Positions 54,277-62,664 are shown, numbered from the stretch's first letter. The stretch is DNA of 64,000 nt from Veillonella atypica KON (GCF_002959915.1 NZ_PPDE01000005.1:62001-126000), one strand, 5' to 3'. Made by a program: numbers and translations. Notes: a model not told the origin generated them from the sequence alone.

Positions 54277-54463
54277 AATTAGTACACGCCTGTACCAATT
54301 TCAAAGTAGCTTATATATGTAGTTTCAGAATTAGAACAGGCCTGTACTAATTCTCATAAAGGGTATATAGGGGTACTAAAAAAATAGAACAGGCCTGTAC
54401 TAATTCACAGAAAGGATATATAGGGGTTCCTACAAAATAGAACAGGCCTGTTCTATTTTGTAG
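54277..54463. repeat. Array of four ACAGGCCTGT palindromes (array 2)
   Basis: Copies at 54277-54302 (degenerate, ACACGCCTGT), 54327-54354, 54382-54405 and 54430-54463, about 52-53 bases apart, joined by linkers of the type AGAAAGGATATATAGGGGT. The last copy is the same 34-base palindrome as in array 1. Confidence 0.85.
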
Positions 54464-54514
54464 AAGGGGATGTATTCGAGCCCCTATCTCCTAATGTTCT
54501 ATAATTTAGCAATT

Positions 54515-54548
54515 AAAAAGAGTCGCACCATATGATGCGACTCTTTTT
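54515..54548. terminator. rbs operon terminator
   Basis: AAAAAGAGTCGCA / TGCGACTCTTTTT, serving the minus-strand rbs genes. Confidence 0.8.
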
Positions 54549-54571
54549 CTGTACCCAGTTTCTATATACAA

Positions 54572-55474
54572 TTATTTTGTAACAACTTTAAGATCTACAG
54601 GAATTTTAGCTTCTACAGCTTCGCCTTTGATAACTTTTTGAGCTGTATCAATAGCGATTTTACCCATTTGGTCTGGTTGTTGAGCAATTGTTGCAGCCAA
54701 TGTGCCGTCTTTAACAGCTTTGTCTGCGTCAGCAGTACCGTCAAAGCCTACGATGAAGATTGTTTTGCCTGCGGATTTAGCTGCTTGGATAGCGCCCAAT
54801 GCCATTTCGTCGTTATGAGCGAAGATAGCTTGTACGTCTGGGTTAGCTTGCAAGATATTTGTTGCTACGTTCAAACCTTTTGTGCGGTCGAAGTCAGCAC
54901 TTTGTTTTGCTACTACTGTTAAGTCTTTGTCAGCTACGTTATGGAAACCTTGGCCACGTTCACGAGTTGCGGAAGCACCAGGGATACCTTCGATTTCAGC
55001 TACTTTCGCAGCTTTGCCAACTTTATCAACGATTAGTTGAGCTGCCATTTCGCCGCCTTTTACGTTATCGGAAGCGATGTGAGCTACTACTTTGCCTTTA
55101 TCAGCAGAACGGTCAACAGTGATTACAGGAATGTTTTTAGCGTTTGCTGCTTCTACGGAAGTAGAGATAGCTGCAGAGTCTACAGGGTTGATGATCAATA
55201 CGGAAACGCCGCTTTCAATCAAGTCAGAAATATCATTTGCTTGTTTTGCAGGGTCATTTTGAGCATCAACGATTTTAACTTTAAGACCAAGCGCTTTAGC
55301 TTGAGCCTCAACGCCTTCTTTCATAGATACGAAGAATGGGTTGTTCAATGTGGAAACAGAGAAGCCGATAGTGCCGGATTTTTTATCGCCGCCGTTATCA
55401 GCGCTTTTACCACAGCCTGCTACAAGACCGATAACCATAACGGCCATCGCCAACAGTAACAATAGTTTTTTCAT
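54572..55474 (-). CDS. rbsB: Ribose ABC transporter substrate-binding lipoprotein
   Basis: A 300-residue periplasmic-binding protein. Lipobox LVAGC at residues ~17-21 instead of the cleavable signal of E. coli RbsB, as common in Firmicutes. The fold segments TIGFSVSTLNNPFFVSMKEG, DLIESGVSVLIINPVDSAA and FAHNDEMALGAIQAAKSAGK are typical for RbsB and contact ribose. Last gene of rbsK-D-A-C-B; 9 bases from rbsC. Confidence 0.93.
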   Translation of the reverse strand: MKKLLLLLAMAVMVIGLVAGCGKSADNGGDKKSGTIGFSVSTLNNPFFVSMKEGVEAQAKALGLKVKIVDAQNDPAKQANDISDLIESGVSVLIINPVDSAAISTSVEAANAKNIPVITVDRSADKGKVVAHIASDNVKGGEMAAQLIVDKVGKAAKVAEIEGIPGASATRERGQGFHNVADKDLTVVAKQSADFDRTKGLNVATNILQANPDVQAIFAHNDEMALGAIQAAKSAGKTIFIVGFDGTADADKAVKDGTLAATIAQQPDQMGKIAIDTAQKVIKGEAVEAKIPVDLKVVTK

Positions 55475-55483
55475 AGGAACCTC

Positions 55484-56419
55484 CTAGGCTTTCTTACGGT
55501 CTGCAAGAACAGCCAGTAAAATAACAATACCTTTTACAACTTGTTGATAGAAACTGGAAACGTCGAGAATATTTAACCCGTTGTTGAGGGTACCAATAAT
55601 TAGGGCACCAATTAATGTGCCAACAATATGACCACGACCACCAGCAAGGCTTGTGCCGCCAAGAACTACTGCTGCGATAGCGTCAAGTTCGTAGCCTGCA
55701 CCTGCTGTAGGTTGTGCAGAGTTAAGACGAGAAGTGATGATTGCACCAGCGATACCACAGAGCATACCAGTCAAGGCATACACGAAGATTTTAACGCGGT
55801 CAATCTTGATACCAGCAATGTAACTAACCTTTTCACTACCACCTACGGCGTATGTTTTACGACCTAAGGATGTGCGGCTCAATACGAACCAGAGGATGAT
55901 GAAAGCAAGGAACATTGTGATGGCTGGAACTGGAAGGCCTGCAATATCCCCTTGGCCAAAGCCGTGGAATAGAGGATCTTGTGTAAGACCGGAGATTGGG
56001 TTACCGTCTGTGAATACTAGTGTCGCACCACGGTAGATTGTCATGGTCGCCAAGGTAGCGATAAATGGAGCTACGCGGCCATAAGTAATAACGAGACCGT
56101 TAATACCGCCCAATACAAGACCTGCACCGGCGGCTAATACGATAGCCAATACAGGGTCAGTACCAGTTACGATGAGGTTGGCCATTACTGCACTAGAGAG
56201 GGCAAGGATGGAACCAACAGATAAGTCGATACCGCCCGTTAAGATAACGAAGGTCATACCAAAGGCGATGATCGCATTGATGGATACTTGGCGTAACAAG
56301 TTACGCAAGTTAGAGAATTCAAGGAAACTGTCGTTCATGACAGAGATAATGATAAATAATAGGATGAGGCCGATGAGGGGGCCTAATTTTTTCACATATT
56401 GTAGAGCTTTGCTGTCCAT
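55484..56419 (-). CDS. rbsC: Ribose ABC transporter permease
   Basis: A 311-residue permease with eight or more hydrophobic segments, of the BPD_transp_2 family. ILTGGIDLSVGSILALSSAV and the coupling segment AVGGSEKVSYIAGIKIDRVK are characteristic of RbsC. Its first base overlaps the rbsA stop codon. Confidence 0.94.
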   Translation of the reverse strand: MDSKALQYVKKLGPLIGLILLFIIISVMNDSFLEFSNLRNLLRQVSINAIIAFGMTFVILTGGIDLSVGSILALSSAVMANLIVTGTDPVLAIVLAAGAGLVLGGINGLVITYGRVAPFIATLATMTIYRGATLVFTDGNPISGLTQDPLFHGFGQGDIAGLPVPAITMFLAFIILWFVLSRTSLGRKTYAVGGSEKVSYIAGIKIDRVKIFVYALTGMLCGIAGAIITSRLNSAQPTAGAGYELDAIAAVVLGGTSLAGGRGHIVGTLIGALIIGTLNNGLNILDVSSFYQQVVKGIVILLAVLADRKKA

Positions 56420-57900
56420 TATTGTCCTCCTGTGGCTAATGTCATAATCGATTCTGGTGTTGCATCGCTGCGGTCCAAGATACCTGCTACGCGACCTTCA
56501 TGAATGACCATAACGCGGTCGCTCATGCCTAGCACTTCAGGTAACTCAGAGGACACCATGATAATGGACACACCATCGTTCGTTAATTCGTTCATTAAAT
56601 CATAAATATCACGTTTCGCACCGATATCGATACCGCGTGTCGGTTCGTCCATGATGATAATGGATGGCTTTTTACCTACCCATTTAGCGATAACCACCTT
56701 TTGTTGGTTACCACCAGATAGGGACGATGCCGGTTCGTGAATAGATTGTGTTTTAACGCCTAGCTTTTTAGACAATTCGTTAGCAAAGGAATTGAGCTTG
56801 CCCTTATCCAGCACATGAGATGGACAAATGTCGCCAAGGTTCGGCAATGTAATATTGGAACCGATGGAGAAATCGAGGATCAAGCCTTCGCTCTTTCTAT
56901 TTTCTGTGATGAAAGCAATGCCAGCTTTGATGGCATCTTCTGGTTTTTTACAATTGAGAACGGATCCGTTAACTGTTACGGTACCGCCATTGTGTTTATC
57001 TACACCAAAGATAGCGCGCATGATTTCTGTACGGCCAGCGCCCATAAGGCCTGCTACGCCGAGGATTTCGCCTTTGCGCAATGAAAAGGAGATTTCGTTG
57101 TCGAAACTTTCTGGTTTGAGGTTATCGACGCTCATCACAACTTCGCCTGGTGTAGTTGTACGAGCAGGGTAGAACTCGTCGATAGAACGACCTACCATGT
57201 GGCGTACCACTTCATCTACAGAAATCTCAGCAGTTGGTTTTGTAATGATGGTGTGACCATCACGCATAACCGTGATGGTATCGCATTCGCTAAATACCTC
57301 TTCCATACGGTGAGAGATATATACGATTGCCACGCCACGGGCTTTCATTTTGCGCATCATTTTGAACAATGTCGCCGTTTCACGTTCTGTGAGGGCTGCT
57401 GTCGGCTCGTCCATGATGACAACCTTGGCATCTAACATCAAGATACGAAGGATTTCCGTCATCTGTTGGTGACCGACGGAGCAAAGACCTGCTTCCGTTG
57501 TGAGCGGCAATTCGATACCTAGTTCGCGGCACGTATTTTGTGCTTCTTCGAGCATCGCCTTTTTATCGAGCATACCGAATTTATTGCGCTTTGGTCTCAT
57601 TAAATATAGATTTTCTAACAATGTTAGATTTGGCCAAATGTTGAGCTCTTGGTGGATGAAAGCTACACCGTTTAGCTCGGCCTCTCTCGGGTTCGGGAAG
57701 GTGCGCTCTACGCCGTCGATGGTGATTTTACCAGCATCTGCCTTGTGAATACCCGTAAGGATATTCATAAGGGTGGACTTGCCGGCGCCGTTTTCGCCCA
57801 TCAAGGCGTGAACCTCGCCCTCCTTGAGGGTAATACTTACATCGCGTAGTACTTGGTTCGTACCAAATGCCTTTGCAATGCCTGACATAACAATTTCCAT
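56419..57900 (-). CDS. rbsA: Ribose ABC transporter ATP-binding protein (two-domain)
   Basis: A 493-residue protein with two fused ABC domains. Domain 1: Walker A GENGAGKST, signature CSVGHQQMTEI, Walker B VVIMDEPTAAL. Domain 2: degenerate Walker A region GLMGAGRTEIM, signature LSGGNQQKVVIAKWV, Walker B IIIMDEPTRGID. This asymmetry is the rule in RbsA/MglA. Directly upstream lies rbsD (45 bases). Confidence 0.95.
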   Translation of the reverse strand: MEIVMSGIAKAFGTNQVLRDVSITLKEGEVHALMGENGAGKSTLMNILTGIHKADAGKITIDGVERTFPNPREAELNGVAFIHQELNIWPNLTLLENLYLMRPKRNKFGMLDKKAMLEEAQNTCRELGIELPLTTEAGLCSVGHQQMTEILRILMLDAKVVIMDEPTAALTERETATLFKMMRKMKARGVAIVYISHRMEEVFSECDTITVMRDGHTIITKPTAEISVDEVVRHMVGRSIDEFYPARTTTPGEVVMSVDNLKPESFDNEISFSLRKGEILGVAGLMGAGRTEIMRAIFGVDKHNGGTVTVNGSVLNCKKPEDAIKAGIAFITENRKSEGLILDFSIGSNITLPNLGDICPSHVLDKGKLNSFANELSKKLGVKTQSIHEPASSLSGGNQQKVVIAKWVGKKPSIIIMDEPTRGIDIGAKRDIYDLMNELTNDGVSIIMVSSELPEVLGMSDRVMVIHEGRVAGILDRSDATPESIMTLATGGQ

Positions 57901-57945
57901 AACTACTCCTATATGACTTGTGAAAGTATCTCTTAATCTATTGCT

Positions 57946-58359
57946 CTAGGGACGATCGCTGAAAATACAATCGGCGCGCAAGATAATGTTGGCATACGGA
58001 GATGCTTCACCAGTTCTAATAATGCATTTGCATTGTTTTGTTGCTTCTTTGAAAGCTTCATGGCTCGTTTCAATCCATTCGTATTGATTGGATGGGAAGG
58101 TAGACTCCAAGAAGTCATAAGCTTCAGGATTATTTTCCTTAATTTCCTTTGCCACATGAACCGCTTCGGATTTCATATGCTTAGCGATGATGGATACCAC
58201 TTGTTCGAAGCTTGGTACACCAAAATCTAAGGCTAAATCAATCTTTTGAACCCCTTCAGGTACTGGTAATCCGCAGTCGGAGATACAAATTGTATCTGTG
58301 TGACCTAAATCAGCAAGTACCTTAGCAATATGGCTATTTAAAATTCCGTGTCGTTGCAT
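57946..58359 (-). CDS. rbsD: D-ribose pyranase
   Basis: About 137 residues, interconverting beta-pyranose and furanose ribose. N-terminus MQRHGILNSHIAKVLADLGH with the catalytic His and the GDCGLPVP-like ISDCGLPVPEGVQKIDLAL block are typical. Start 58359 behind GAAAGGA; 16 upstream codons with weak support are left out. It is separated from rbsK by 204 bases that hold two hairpins. Confidence 0.93.
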   Translation of the reverse strand: MQRHGILNSHIAKVLADLGHTDTICISDCGLPVPEGVQKIDLALDFGVPSFEQVVSIIAKHMKSEAVHVAKEIKENNPEAYDFLESTFPSNQYEWIETSHEAFKEATKQCKCIIRTGEASPYANIILRADCIFSDRP

Positions 58360-58375
58360 ATAAATTCCTTTCATT

Positions 58376-58412
58376 CCAATGAATGAGGCTGTTAAAGCCT
58401 CGTTCATTGTTC
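58376..58412. terminator. Hairpin between rbsK and rbsD
   Basis: AATGAATGAGGCT / AGCCTCGTTCATT, 15 bases upstream of rbsD, without a T-run on the minus strand; it could modulate read-through or rbsD translation. Confidence 0.5.
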
Positions 58413-58440
58413 CTTTTATTATATAGAGATCGAAAGTATT

Positions 58441-58585
58441 CGTTATTAGATAAATGTTTGTTGGAGCTGACTAGGACTTTCAAAGCGACTTTGGCCCTGC
58501 GAAGGCCGAAGGCCGTAGTCAGACCCGGCCGGTGGAGCTTTTAAAGTCCTAGTCAGCTCCCTACTATTTATCTGATAAGAATGCG
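58441..58585. repeat. Gene-end inverted duplication with core (locus G, after rbsK)
   Basis: rbsK (minus strand) ends inside the right arm 58538-58585. The inverted arm is 58441-58484 and the core 58485-58537. GGAGCTGACTAGGACTTT pairs with AAAGTCCTAGTCAGCTCC, and TTATTAGATAAAT mirrors the rbsK end (TTATCAGATAAAT on the minus strand, which contains Leu-Ser-Asp-Lys and most of the stop). The core, read on the minus strand, is CTCCACCGGCCGGGTCTGAC...GGGCCAAAGTCGC, nearly identical to locus E. The element sits inside the rbs operon. Confidence 0.82.
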
Positions 58586-59451
58586 TCGACCTCATCCTTC
58601 GTAGGCATGCCACCTTGGGCGCCCAAACGTTGGATGGAGAGGGCTGCAGCTGCATTGCCGTAGTGCAATGCGTTGGCTAAGCTTTTACCATTGACAATAG
58701 CTGTTGCGAAGGCACCGTTAAAGGTATCGCCTGCGCCTGTTGTATCTACTGGTTCAACATTGAAACCAGATACGGTGTGGATTTCGCCGTTGTCAGCATA
58801 GCCCACGCCTTTACTGCCAAGAGTAACGATGATTTTGTTTTCGTTTGCTAACAATGTTTCCTCTGTAGATTGGTTAGGGTAGAGCGCAGATAACTCATGC
58901 TCATTTGGCGTGATATAGGTTGCTAGTTCCAACCATTCAGGATTGAGGTCCGCCGCTGGAGCCGGATTTAAGAGGACTTTCACATTAGCCTCGTGACAAC
59001 GACGAACGATATATTCGATGGTTGGAATAGGAATCTCATTTTGTACCATTACGAGATCTGCTTGCTCGATAGCAGACCAAGCATTATCTACGACAGATTG
59101 GTCCACCTTAGCATTAGCACCTGCAATAACAATAATACTGTTATCGCCTTCAGCCAATGTGATGTGGGCTGTGCCAGTTGTAGTATTTGGAACCGTAACG
59201 ATGTAGTCTGTATTGATATGATTTTCTTTGAGGTTATCCAAAATCATTTGTCCATATGCATCTTCCCCGATGCAGCCTACCATGGTAACCTCTGCGCCTA
59301 GGCGAGCGGCAGCAACCGCTTGGTTTGCACCTTTGCCACCGTGAGCGATGTGCAATTCGTTGCCCATAATTGTTTCGCCTGCTGCGGGACGTTTATCCGC
59401 GAGGACCACAATATCCATGTTGCAACTACCTATAACAACAATGCGATTCAT
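58564..59451 (-). CDS. rbsK: Ribokinase
   Basis: A 295-residue PfkB-family kinase phosphorylating ribose at O5. N-terminal GSCNMDIVVLADKRPAAGET, the GG pair in HGGKGANQAVAAARLG, and the C-terminal signature DTTGAGDTFNGAFATAIVNG with catalytic Asp are intact. First gene of the rbs operon, AAGGAGA upstream. There is no rbsR in the window; a palindromic AACGTT lies in the promoter region. Confidence 0.95.
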   Translation of the reverse strand: MNRIVVIGSCNMDIVVLADKRPAAGETIMGNELHIAHGGKGANQAVAAARLGAEVTMVGCIGEDAYGQMILDNLKENHINTDYIVTVPNTTTGTAHITLAEGDNSIIVIAGANAKVDQSVVDNAWSAIEQADLVMVQNEIPIPTIEYIVRRCHEANVKVLLNPAPAADLNPEWLELATYITPNEHELSALYPNQSTEETLLANENKIIVTLGSKGVGYADNGEIHTVSGFNVEPVDTTGAGDTFNGAFATAIVNGKSLANALHYGNAAAALSIQRLGAQGGMPTKDEVDAFLSDK

Positions 59452-59550
59452 GATATCTCCTTACCTGTTTATTAGTGTATCTTAATTCTGTTATTAGTAT
59501 AGCGTAAATAACGTTGTTTATCTACATAAATAACCATAAATTATGGGAAT
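59452..59550 (-). promoter_or_regulatory. rbs promoter region
   Basis: On the minus strand a TATACT -10 lies at about 59498-59503, preceded by AACGTTATTTACGC. The -35 is weak, suggesting an activator or operator control. Confidence 0.4.
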
Positions 59551-59593
59551 AAAAAATCGGTATACATTTTCTTAAGTAAGAAATGTATACCGA
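59551..59593 (-). terminator. Terminator of the upstream minus-strand operon
   Basis: CGGTATACATTTCTTAC / TAAGAAAATGTATACCG followed on the minus strand by a T-run (ATTTTTT). Confidence 0.8.
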
Positions 59594-59638
59594 ATGAATT
59601 TTATAGTTTTATAAACCGTTAAGGATATTAATATCAGA

Positions 59639-59817
59639 TTAGTCCAATTGATGCATCATTTTATCAATACGATTAAAAGTTTCTTCTATGGTTGTTGTAC
59701 GTCCTTGAATGATGTCATTTTGTCCTTCAACCAGAGATGATAATATCTCTAGTTGGGCTTTTAACATATTATATGTTTTGTATTCTAGAGTGATTCTATC
59801 ATTTGAAAGTTCCATAG
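59639..59817 (-). CDS. Small coiled-coil-like protein read through a -1 frameshift (22-residue short form, 59-residue long form)
   Basis: ATG at 59817 behind GGAGACC. Frame 0 gives 22 residues: MELSNDRITLEYKTYNMLKK then PN and TAG. At 59757-59763 (minus strand) the mRNA has A-AAA-AAG in exactly the phase of a -1 slippery heptamer. Two bases later an 11-bp stem (CAACTAGAGAT / ATCTCTGGTTG, loop ATTATC) follows. Shifted by -1 the reading continues AQLEILSSLVEGQNDIIQGR then TTTIEETFNRIDKMMHQLD to TAA at 59639, a 59-residue amphipathic helical protein. Either programmed frameshifting or a one-base deletion explains this. It lies 21 bases after the NAD(P)-binding gene, in the same operon. Function unknown. 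Confidence 0.6.
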
Positions 59818-59838
59818 AGGTCTCCTAATATATGGTGA

Positions 59839-60495
59839 TTATAAAAACGATGGTTTATCGTAGTGTGTACCAGGTTCACCTACACCAATGCTGGCACGGC
59901 TGAATGGTGTTTCGTCTTCAACGTGTAGGATATCGTAAACAGCTTTAACCACAGCTTCTCGTGTAACTTGTGCATCATTGAAAGGAGCACCTTCAGGGAT
60001 TAATTCATAATTCGTATTTTCCATGTCATTATAAAGCCAAGGTAGACGTAAAATCGTGTAGTTTAAGTTGGATTCGCGTAATACGTTGCGCGCCTGACGT
60101 TCGCCTTGTACATAGCTAATTGGTAGATTATCGAAGGTAAATTTTTCTAAAGCCGTTGGAAATTCACCAGATAGGCCAGCCATGGATAAGCCGATGATAC
60201 GACGAATGTTTTGGCGAGCAAGTGCTTTCACAATAGTTGCCATATCACTGCCCGTTTCCATAGCACTAAGGAATACGACTTCTGTATTCTTAACGGCTTC
60301 CTCTAATTTTTTAGGATTTTGAAAGGATCCTTCGATAACGGTTATCCGTTCGTGTTCTAAAATTTCCGGATGAATGCGTGTGCTCAATTGGCGTCCATAT
60401 AATGTGATGTGCATATCTGTATATGTTAGAAGTGTTGCTGTCAATCGTTGTGCGATTTGGCCTGCAGCGCCTAAAATTGTGATATATTTGTACAT
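59839..60495 (-). CDS. NAD(P)-binding oxidoreductase (atypical SDR / NmrA-like)
   Basis: A 218-residue Rossmann protein. The N-terminal ITILGAAGQIAQRLTATLLT is the nucleotide loop (GxxGxxG type), NTEVVFLSAMETGSDMATI and RRIIGLSMAGLSGE follow the atypical SDR pattern (no YxxxK pair). Similar to YwnB/NAD(P)H-binding DUF proteins acting on unknown substrates. AGGAGG eight bases upstream of ATG. Followed closely by the small frameshift gene. Confidence 0.82.
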   Translation of the reverse strand: MYKYITILGAAGQIAQRLTATLLTYTDMHITLYGRQLSTRIHPEILEHERITVIEGSFQNPKKLEEAVKNTEVVFLSAMETGSDMATIVKALARQNIRRIIGLSMAGLSGEFPTALEKFTFDNLPISYVQGERQARNVLRESNLNYTILRLPWLYNDMENTNYELIPEGAPFNDAQVTREAVVKAVYDILHVEDETPFSRASIGVGEPGTHYDKPSFL

Positions 60496-60516
60496 GTAGA
60501 CCTCCTATGTCCTAGG

Positions 60517-60565
60517 CATAAGTATTTATATGCATTATATCACAACTATATGACGAGAAAGTGAG
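60517..60565. repeat. Direct repeat / promoter copy 1
   Basis: Matches 61193-61240 over about 45 bases (CATTATATCACAA core). On the minus strand both contain the extended -10 TGATATAAT. Here it is the promoter of the NAD(P)-binding gene. Confidence 0.65.
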
Positions 60566-60574
60566 AATAACAAT

Positions 60575-61096
60575 TTAATTAATAGCTAGAATTTCTTTTG
60601 TTGTTCTTAGTTGCGCAAATCGATTTCTCCAAATTTTTTCTTTGTAAAAGGATAAGATTTGATCGGCAGATAGATGGATGTTGTCAAAGGTTGAGATCGC
60701 ATCTTCGACGATGGTGATTTTATAACCATATTCAAAGCCTACTTTCACAGATGTATCAATGCAAAATTCCACTTGCATTCCTACAAATGTTAAATCGGTA
60801 ATATTTTTTCGGTTTAAATATTCCTTTAATTCAGTGTCCTTGAAGATGCTATTGTAATATTTATTGAAAATCTTTTCGTTTTCTTGAGGCTTTAATTCGT
60901 GATAGACTTGCCAATTATCGCTACCTGTTGCTAATAAACCTTCAGCTTCAGAGTGTCTGATAAAAATGACTTCTATATTTTGATCTCTGAAATGTTGAAT
61001 GATTGCTTTTGTATTTATGATAAAATTTTTTGTATTGAAAGGATTTTCTTTAACTAAGCCTTCTTGTATGTCGATTACGATTAATGCTTGTGCCAT
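60575..61096 (-). CDS. Isochorismatase-family cysteine hydrolase
   Basis: A 173-residue alpha/beta hydrolase of the CSHase superfamily. Catalytic Asp in IVIDIQEGLV (residue ~9), Lys in the central region, and Cys in FVGMQVEFCIDTSVKVGFEY. Typical activities are nicotinamidase, N-carbamoylsarcosine hydrolase or unknown. It lies between two copies of one promoter sequence (60517-60565 and 61193-61240), which suggests the gene was inserted or duplicated together with its promoter. Confidence 0.87.
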   Translation of the reverse strand: MAQALIVIDIQEGLVKENPFNTKNFIINTKAIIQHFRDQNIEVIFIRHSEAEGLLATGSDNWQVYHELKPQENEKIFNKYYNSIFKDTELKEYLNRKNITDLTFVGMQVEFCIDTSVKVGFEYGYKITIVEDAISTFDNIHLSADQILSFYKEKIWRNRFAQLRTTKEILAIN

Positions 61097-61192
61097 GATG
61101 GATTTCCTTTATTAAAGATAAATTATATGTATTACATGGATGTAATTAGAATTTATTATATTAGTTATTAAATTATTGTCGATTTCTTCGTA

Positions 61193-61240
61193 TATAAGTA
61201 TCTATGCGCATTATATCACAAGTATATAACAAGAAAAGGA
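61193..61240. repeat. Direct repeat / promoter copy 2
   Basis: Second copy of the 45-base sequence at 60517-60565, located ~100 bases upstream of the isochorismatase-like gene, again with TGATATAAT on the minus strand. Confidence 0.65.
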
Positions 61241-61384
61241 AGAAAGCAGTATCATATATGTTGATAGTAATTTGGGAAAAGCTGTAAAATTTGATGTTGA
61301 ATTTACATGATAATTTAACTACAATAATAATAAGATATTTGAAAAATGAGTGTTATATTACTAAAGTTTTTTTGAGGTGATGGT

Positions 61385-61630
61385 ATGCCGAATATAAAAC
61401 CGATTTCAGATTTACGTAATTATTCTGAAGTATTGCGTGATGTTGCTATAGATAGTCCTGTATTCTTAACTAAAAATGGTAGAGGCCGATATGCAATTAT
61501 GGATATTCAAGATTATGAACGTGTAATGGCTACGATAAAACTTATGGGCGCTTTAGAGACAGGTCGCAAATCTGGTGAAGAACAAGGGTGGATTTCATCA
61601 GAGCAACTAAAGAGTGAATTGGGGATTTAA
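61385..61630 (+). CDS. Phd/YefM-family antitoxin
   Basis: An 81-residue protein: PISDLRNYSEVLRDVAIDSP and VFLTKNGRGRYAIMDIQDYE form the N-terminal DNA-binding Phd fold; the acidic C-terminus (EEQGWISSEQLKSELGI) would wrap around the toxin. GAGGTG precedes the start. Two bases separate it from the toxin gene. It probably represses its own promoter together with the toxin. Confidence 0.9.
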   Translation: MPNIKPISDLRNYSEVLRDVAIDSPVFLTKNGRGRYAIMDIQDYERVMATIKLMGALETGRKSGEEQGWISSEQLKSELGI

Positions 61631-61632
61631 CT

Positions 61633-61953
61633 ATGGATCATCAAATTAGTTATGCACCAAAAGCACGAGAAGATTTGCTTAAAATAAAATCCTTTATAGA
61701 AGAAGAAACCGGGGATATTGAGTTAGCTAAGAAAACTATTTCGGATATAGTGACTACGAATGATTCTTTAAGAGCTTTTCCAGAAATGGGACAGCGATTA
61801 TTGATAAACATGGGAAGTAAAATTGAATATAGATATTTGCTTTGTCATAATTATTTAAGTTTTTACCGTTATTTAGATCGGACTATTTATATTGATAGAA
61901 TATTAAATAGTAGACGTGATTATCTTAAAATACTATTGGATGAAGTACATTAG
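61633..61953 (+). CDS. RelE/ParE-family toxin
   Basis: A 106-residue protein. N-terminal YAPKAREDLLKIKSFIEEET (the R/K-x-L-x-x-I pattern), middle RAFPEMGQRLLI and C-terminal YRYLLCHNYLSFYRYLDRTI with IDRILNSRRDY fit the ParE/RelE fold. Whether it cuts mRNA or acts on gyrase cannot be told; the C-terminal RILNSRRDYLKIL ending is common in ParE/YoeB-like toxins of Firmicutes. Type II TA pair with the preceding gene. Confidence 0.9.
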   Translation: MDHQISYAPKAREDLLKIKSFIEEETGDIELAKKTISDIVTTNDSLRAFPEMGQRLLINMGSKIEYRYLLCHNYLSFYRYLDRTIYIDRILNSRRDYLKILLDEVH

Positions 61954-62143
61954 TTTTTAAAGGCACCATCATTAATAGATGGTGCTATAAAATGATTTTA
62001 ATAGTAACATGAAGATGCGTGAACACTCTTTATAATTTGAATGCATTGTGATTTAATGATATAAAAGTAAGATTTTATTTAATTTTAATCTGTAATTGAA
62101 AGAGAGAAGGCATTCATTACAAAATTATTTGGAGGGAACTAAC

Positions 62144-62611
62144 ATGAAGTTTTTAGATCAATTAGGAGATGCTGTAAAGGATGTAAAAGAATTAGCTAAG
62201 TCTAAAGCTAGTGTTGTAAAAGATTTAACTGCTGATGCTGCACAAGAAGTAAAGATATTGGCTAAAGAAAAAGCAAAAGATGTGAAGGCTAAATCCGCTG
62301 ATGCAGCGCAAGAAGTAAAGGTATTAGTTCAAGAAAAGACAGCAGATGTTAAAGCTAAATCTGCTGATGCAGCACATGATGTAAATGAATTGGTAAAAGC
62401 AAAGTCTGCAGATGTGGCAAAAGATTTAGAAGCTACCCTTAAGGTAAAGGCTGAAGAGCTAAAACAAAAGGCTAGAGAAGTAAAAGATATAACTGCTGAT
62501 GCGGCTAAAGATATTACTGAAACCGTTAAAGAAAAATCTGCAGGGGCGGCAAAAGATATTAGAGCGAAAGTTGCTGAAACAACTAGCGAAGATAAAACTT
62601 CAGGAAAATAA
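62144..62611 (+). CDS. Repeat-rich helical protein (LEA/apolipoprotein-like)
   Basis: About 155 residues, almost wholly Ala/Lys/Asp/Glu/Val. It contains imperfect 11- and 22-residue repeats (KAKSADAAQEVKVLVQEKTA, then DVKAKSADAAHDVNELV, AKSADVAKDLE). The pattern is of amphipathic helices as in LEA group 3 or YtxH-like stress proteins; no signal peptide. TTGGAGGG precedes ATG 62144; 16 upstream codons are unsupported. The DNA shows matching repeats, so copy number may vary between strains. Confidence 0.75.
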   Translation: MKFLDQLGDAVKDVKELAKSKASVVKDLTADAAQEVKILAKEKAKDVKAKSADAAQEVKVLVQEKTADVKAKSADAAHDVNELVKAKSADVAKDLEATLKVKAEELKQKAREVKDITADAAKDITETVKEKSAGAAKDIRAKVAETTSEDKTSGK

Positions 62612-62616
62612 AAATG

Positions 62617-62664
62617 AGAATGACTTAATATTTCTTAGTTGGGTATTAAGCCATTCTTATTCTA
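62617..62664 (+). terminator. Terminator of the LEA-like gene
   Basis: AGAATGACTTAATAT / GTATTAAGCCATTCTT followed by a T-rich tract. Confidence 0.65.

Larger units (their letters stand above)
54216..54571. other. Spacer carrying palindrome array 2 and the rbs terminator
   Basis: No gene. 54277-54463 is the palindrome array, 54515-54548 a bidirectional terminator that ends rbsB. Confidence 0.7.

Noticed and set aside
52327-54463. Possible CRISPR array in the regularly spaced palindromes
   Set aside because: The intervals between copies are themselves similar, the repeats are perfect palindromes of varying length, and no cas gene is near.
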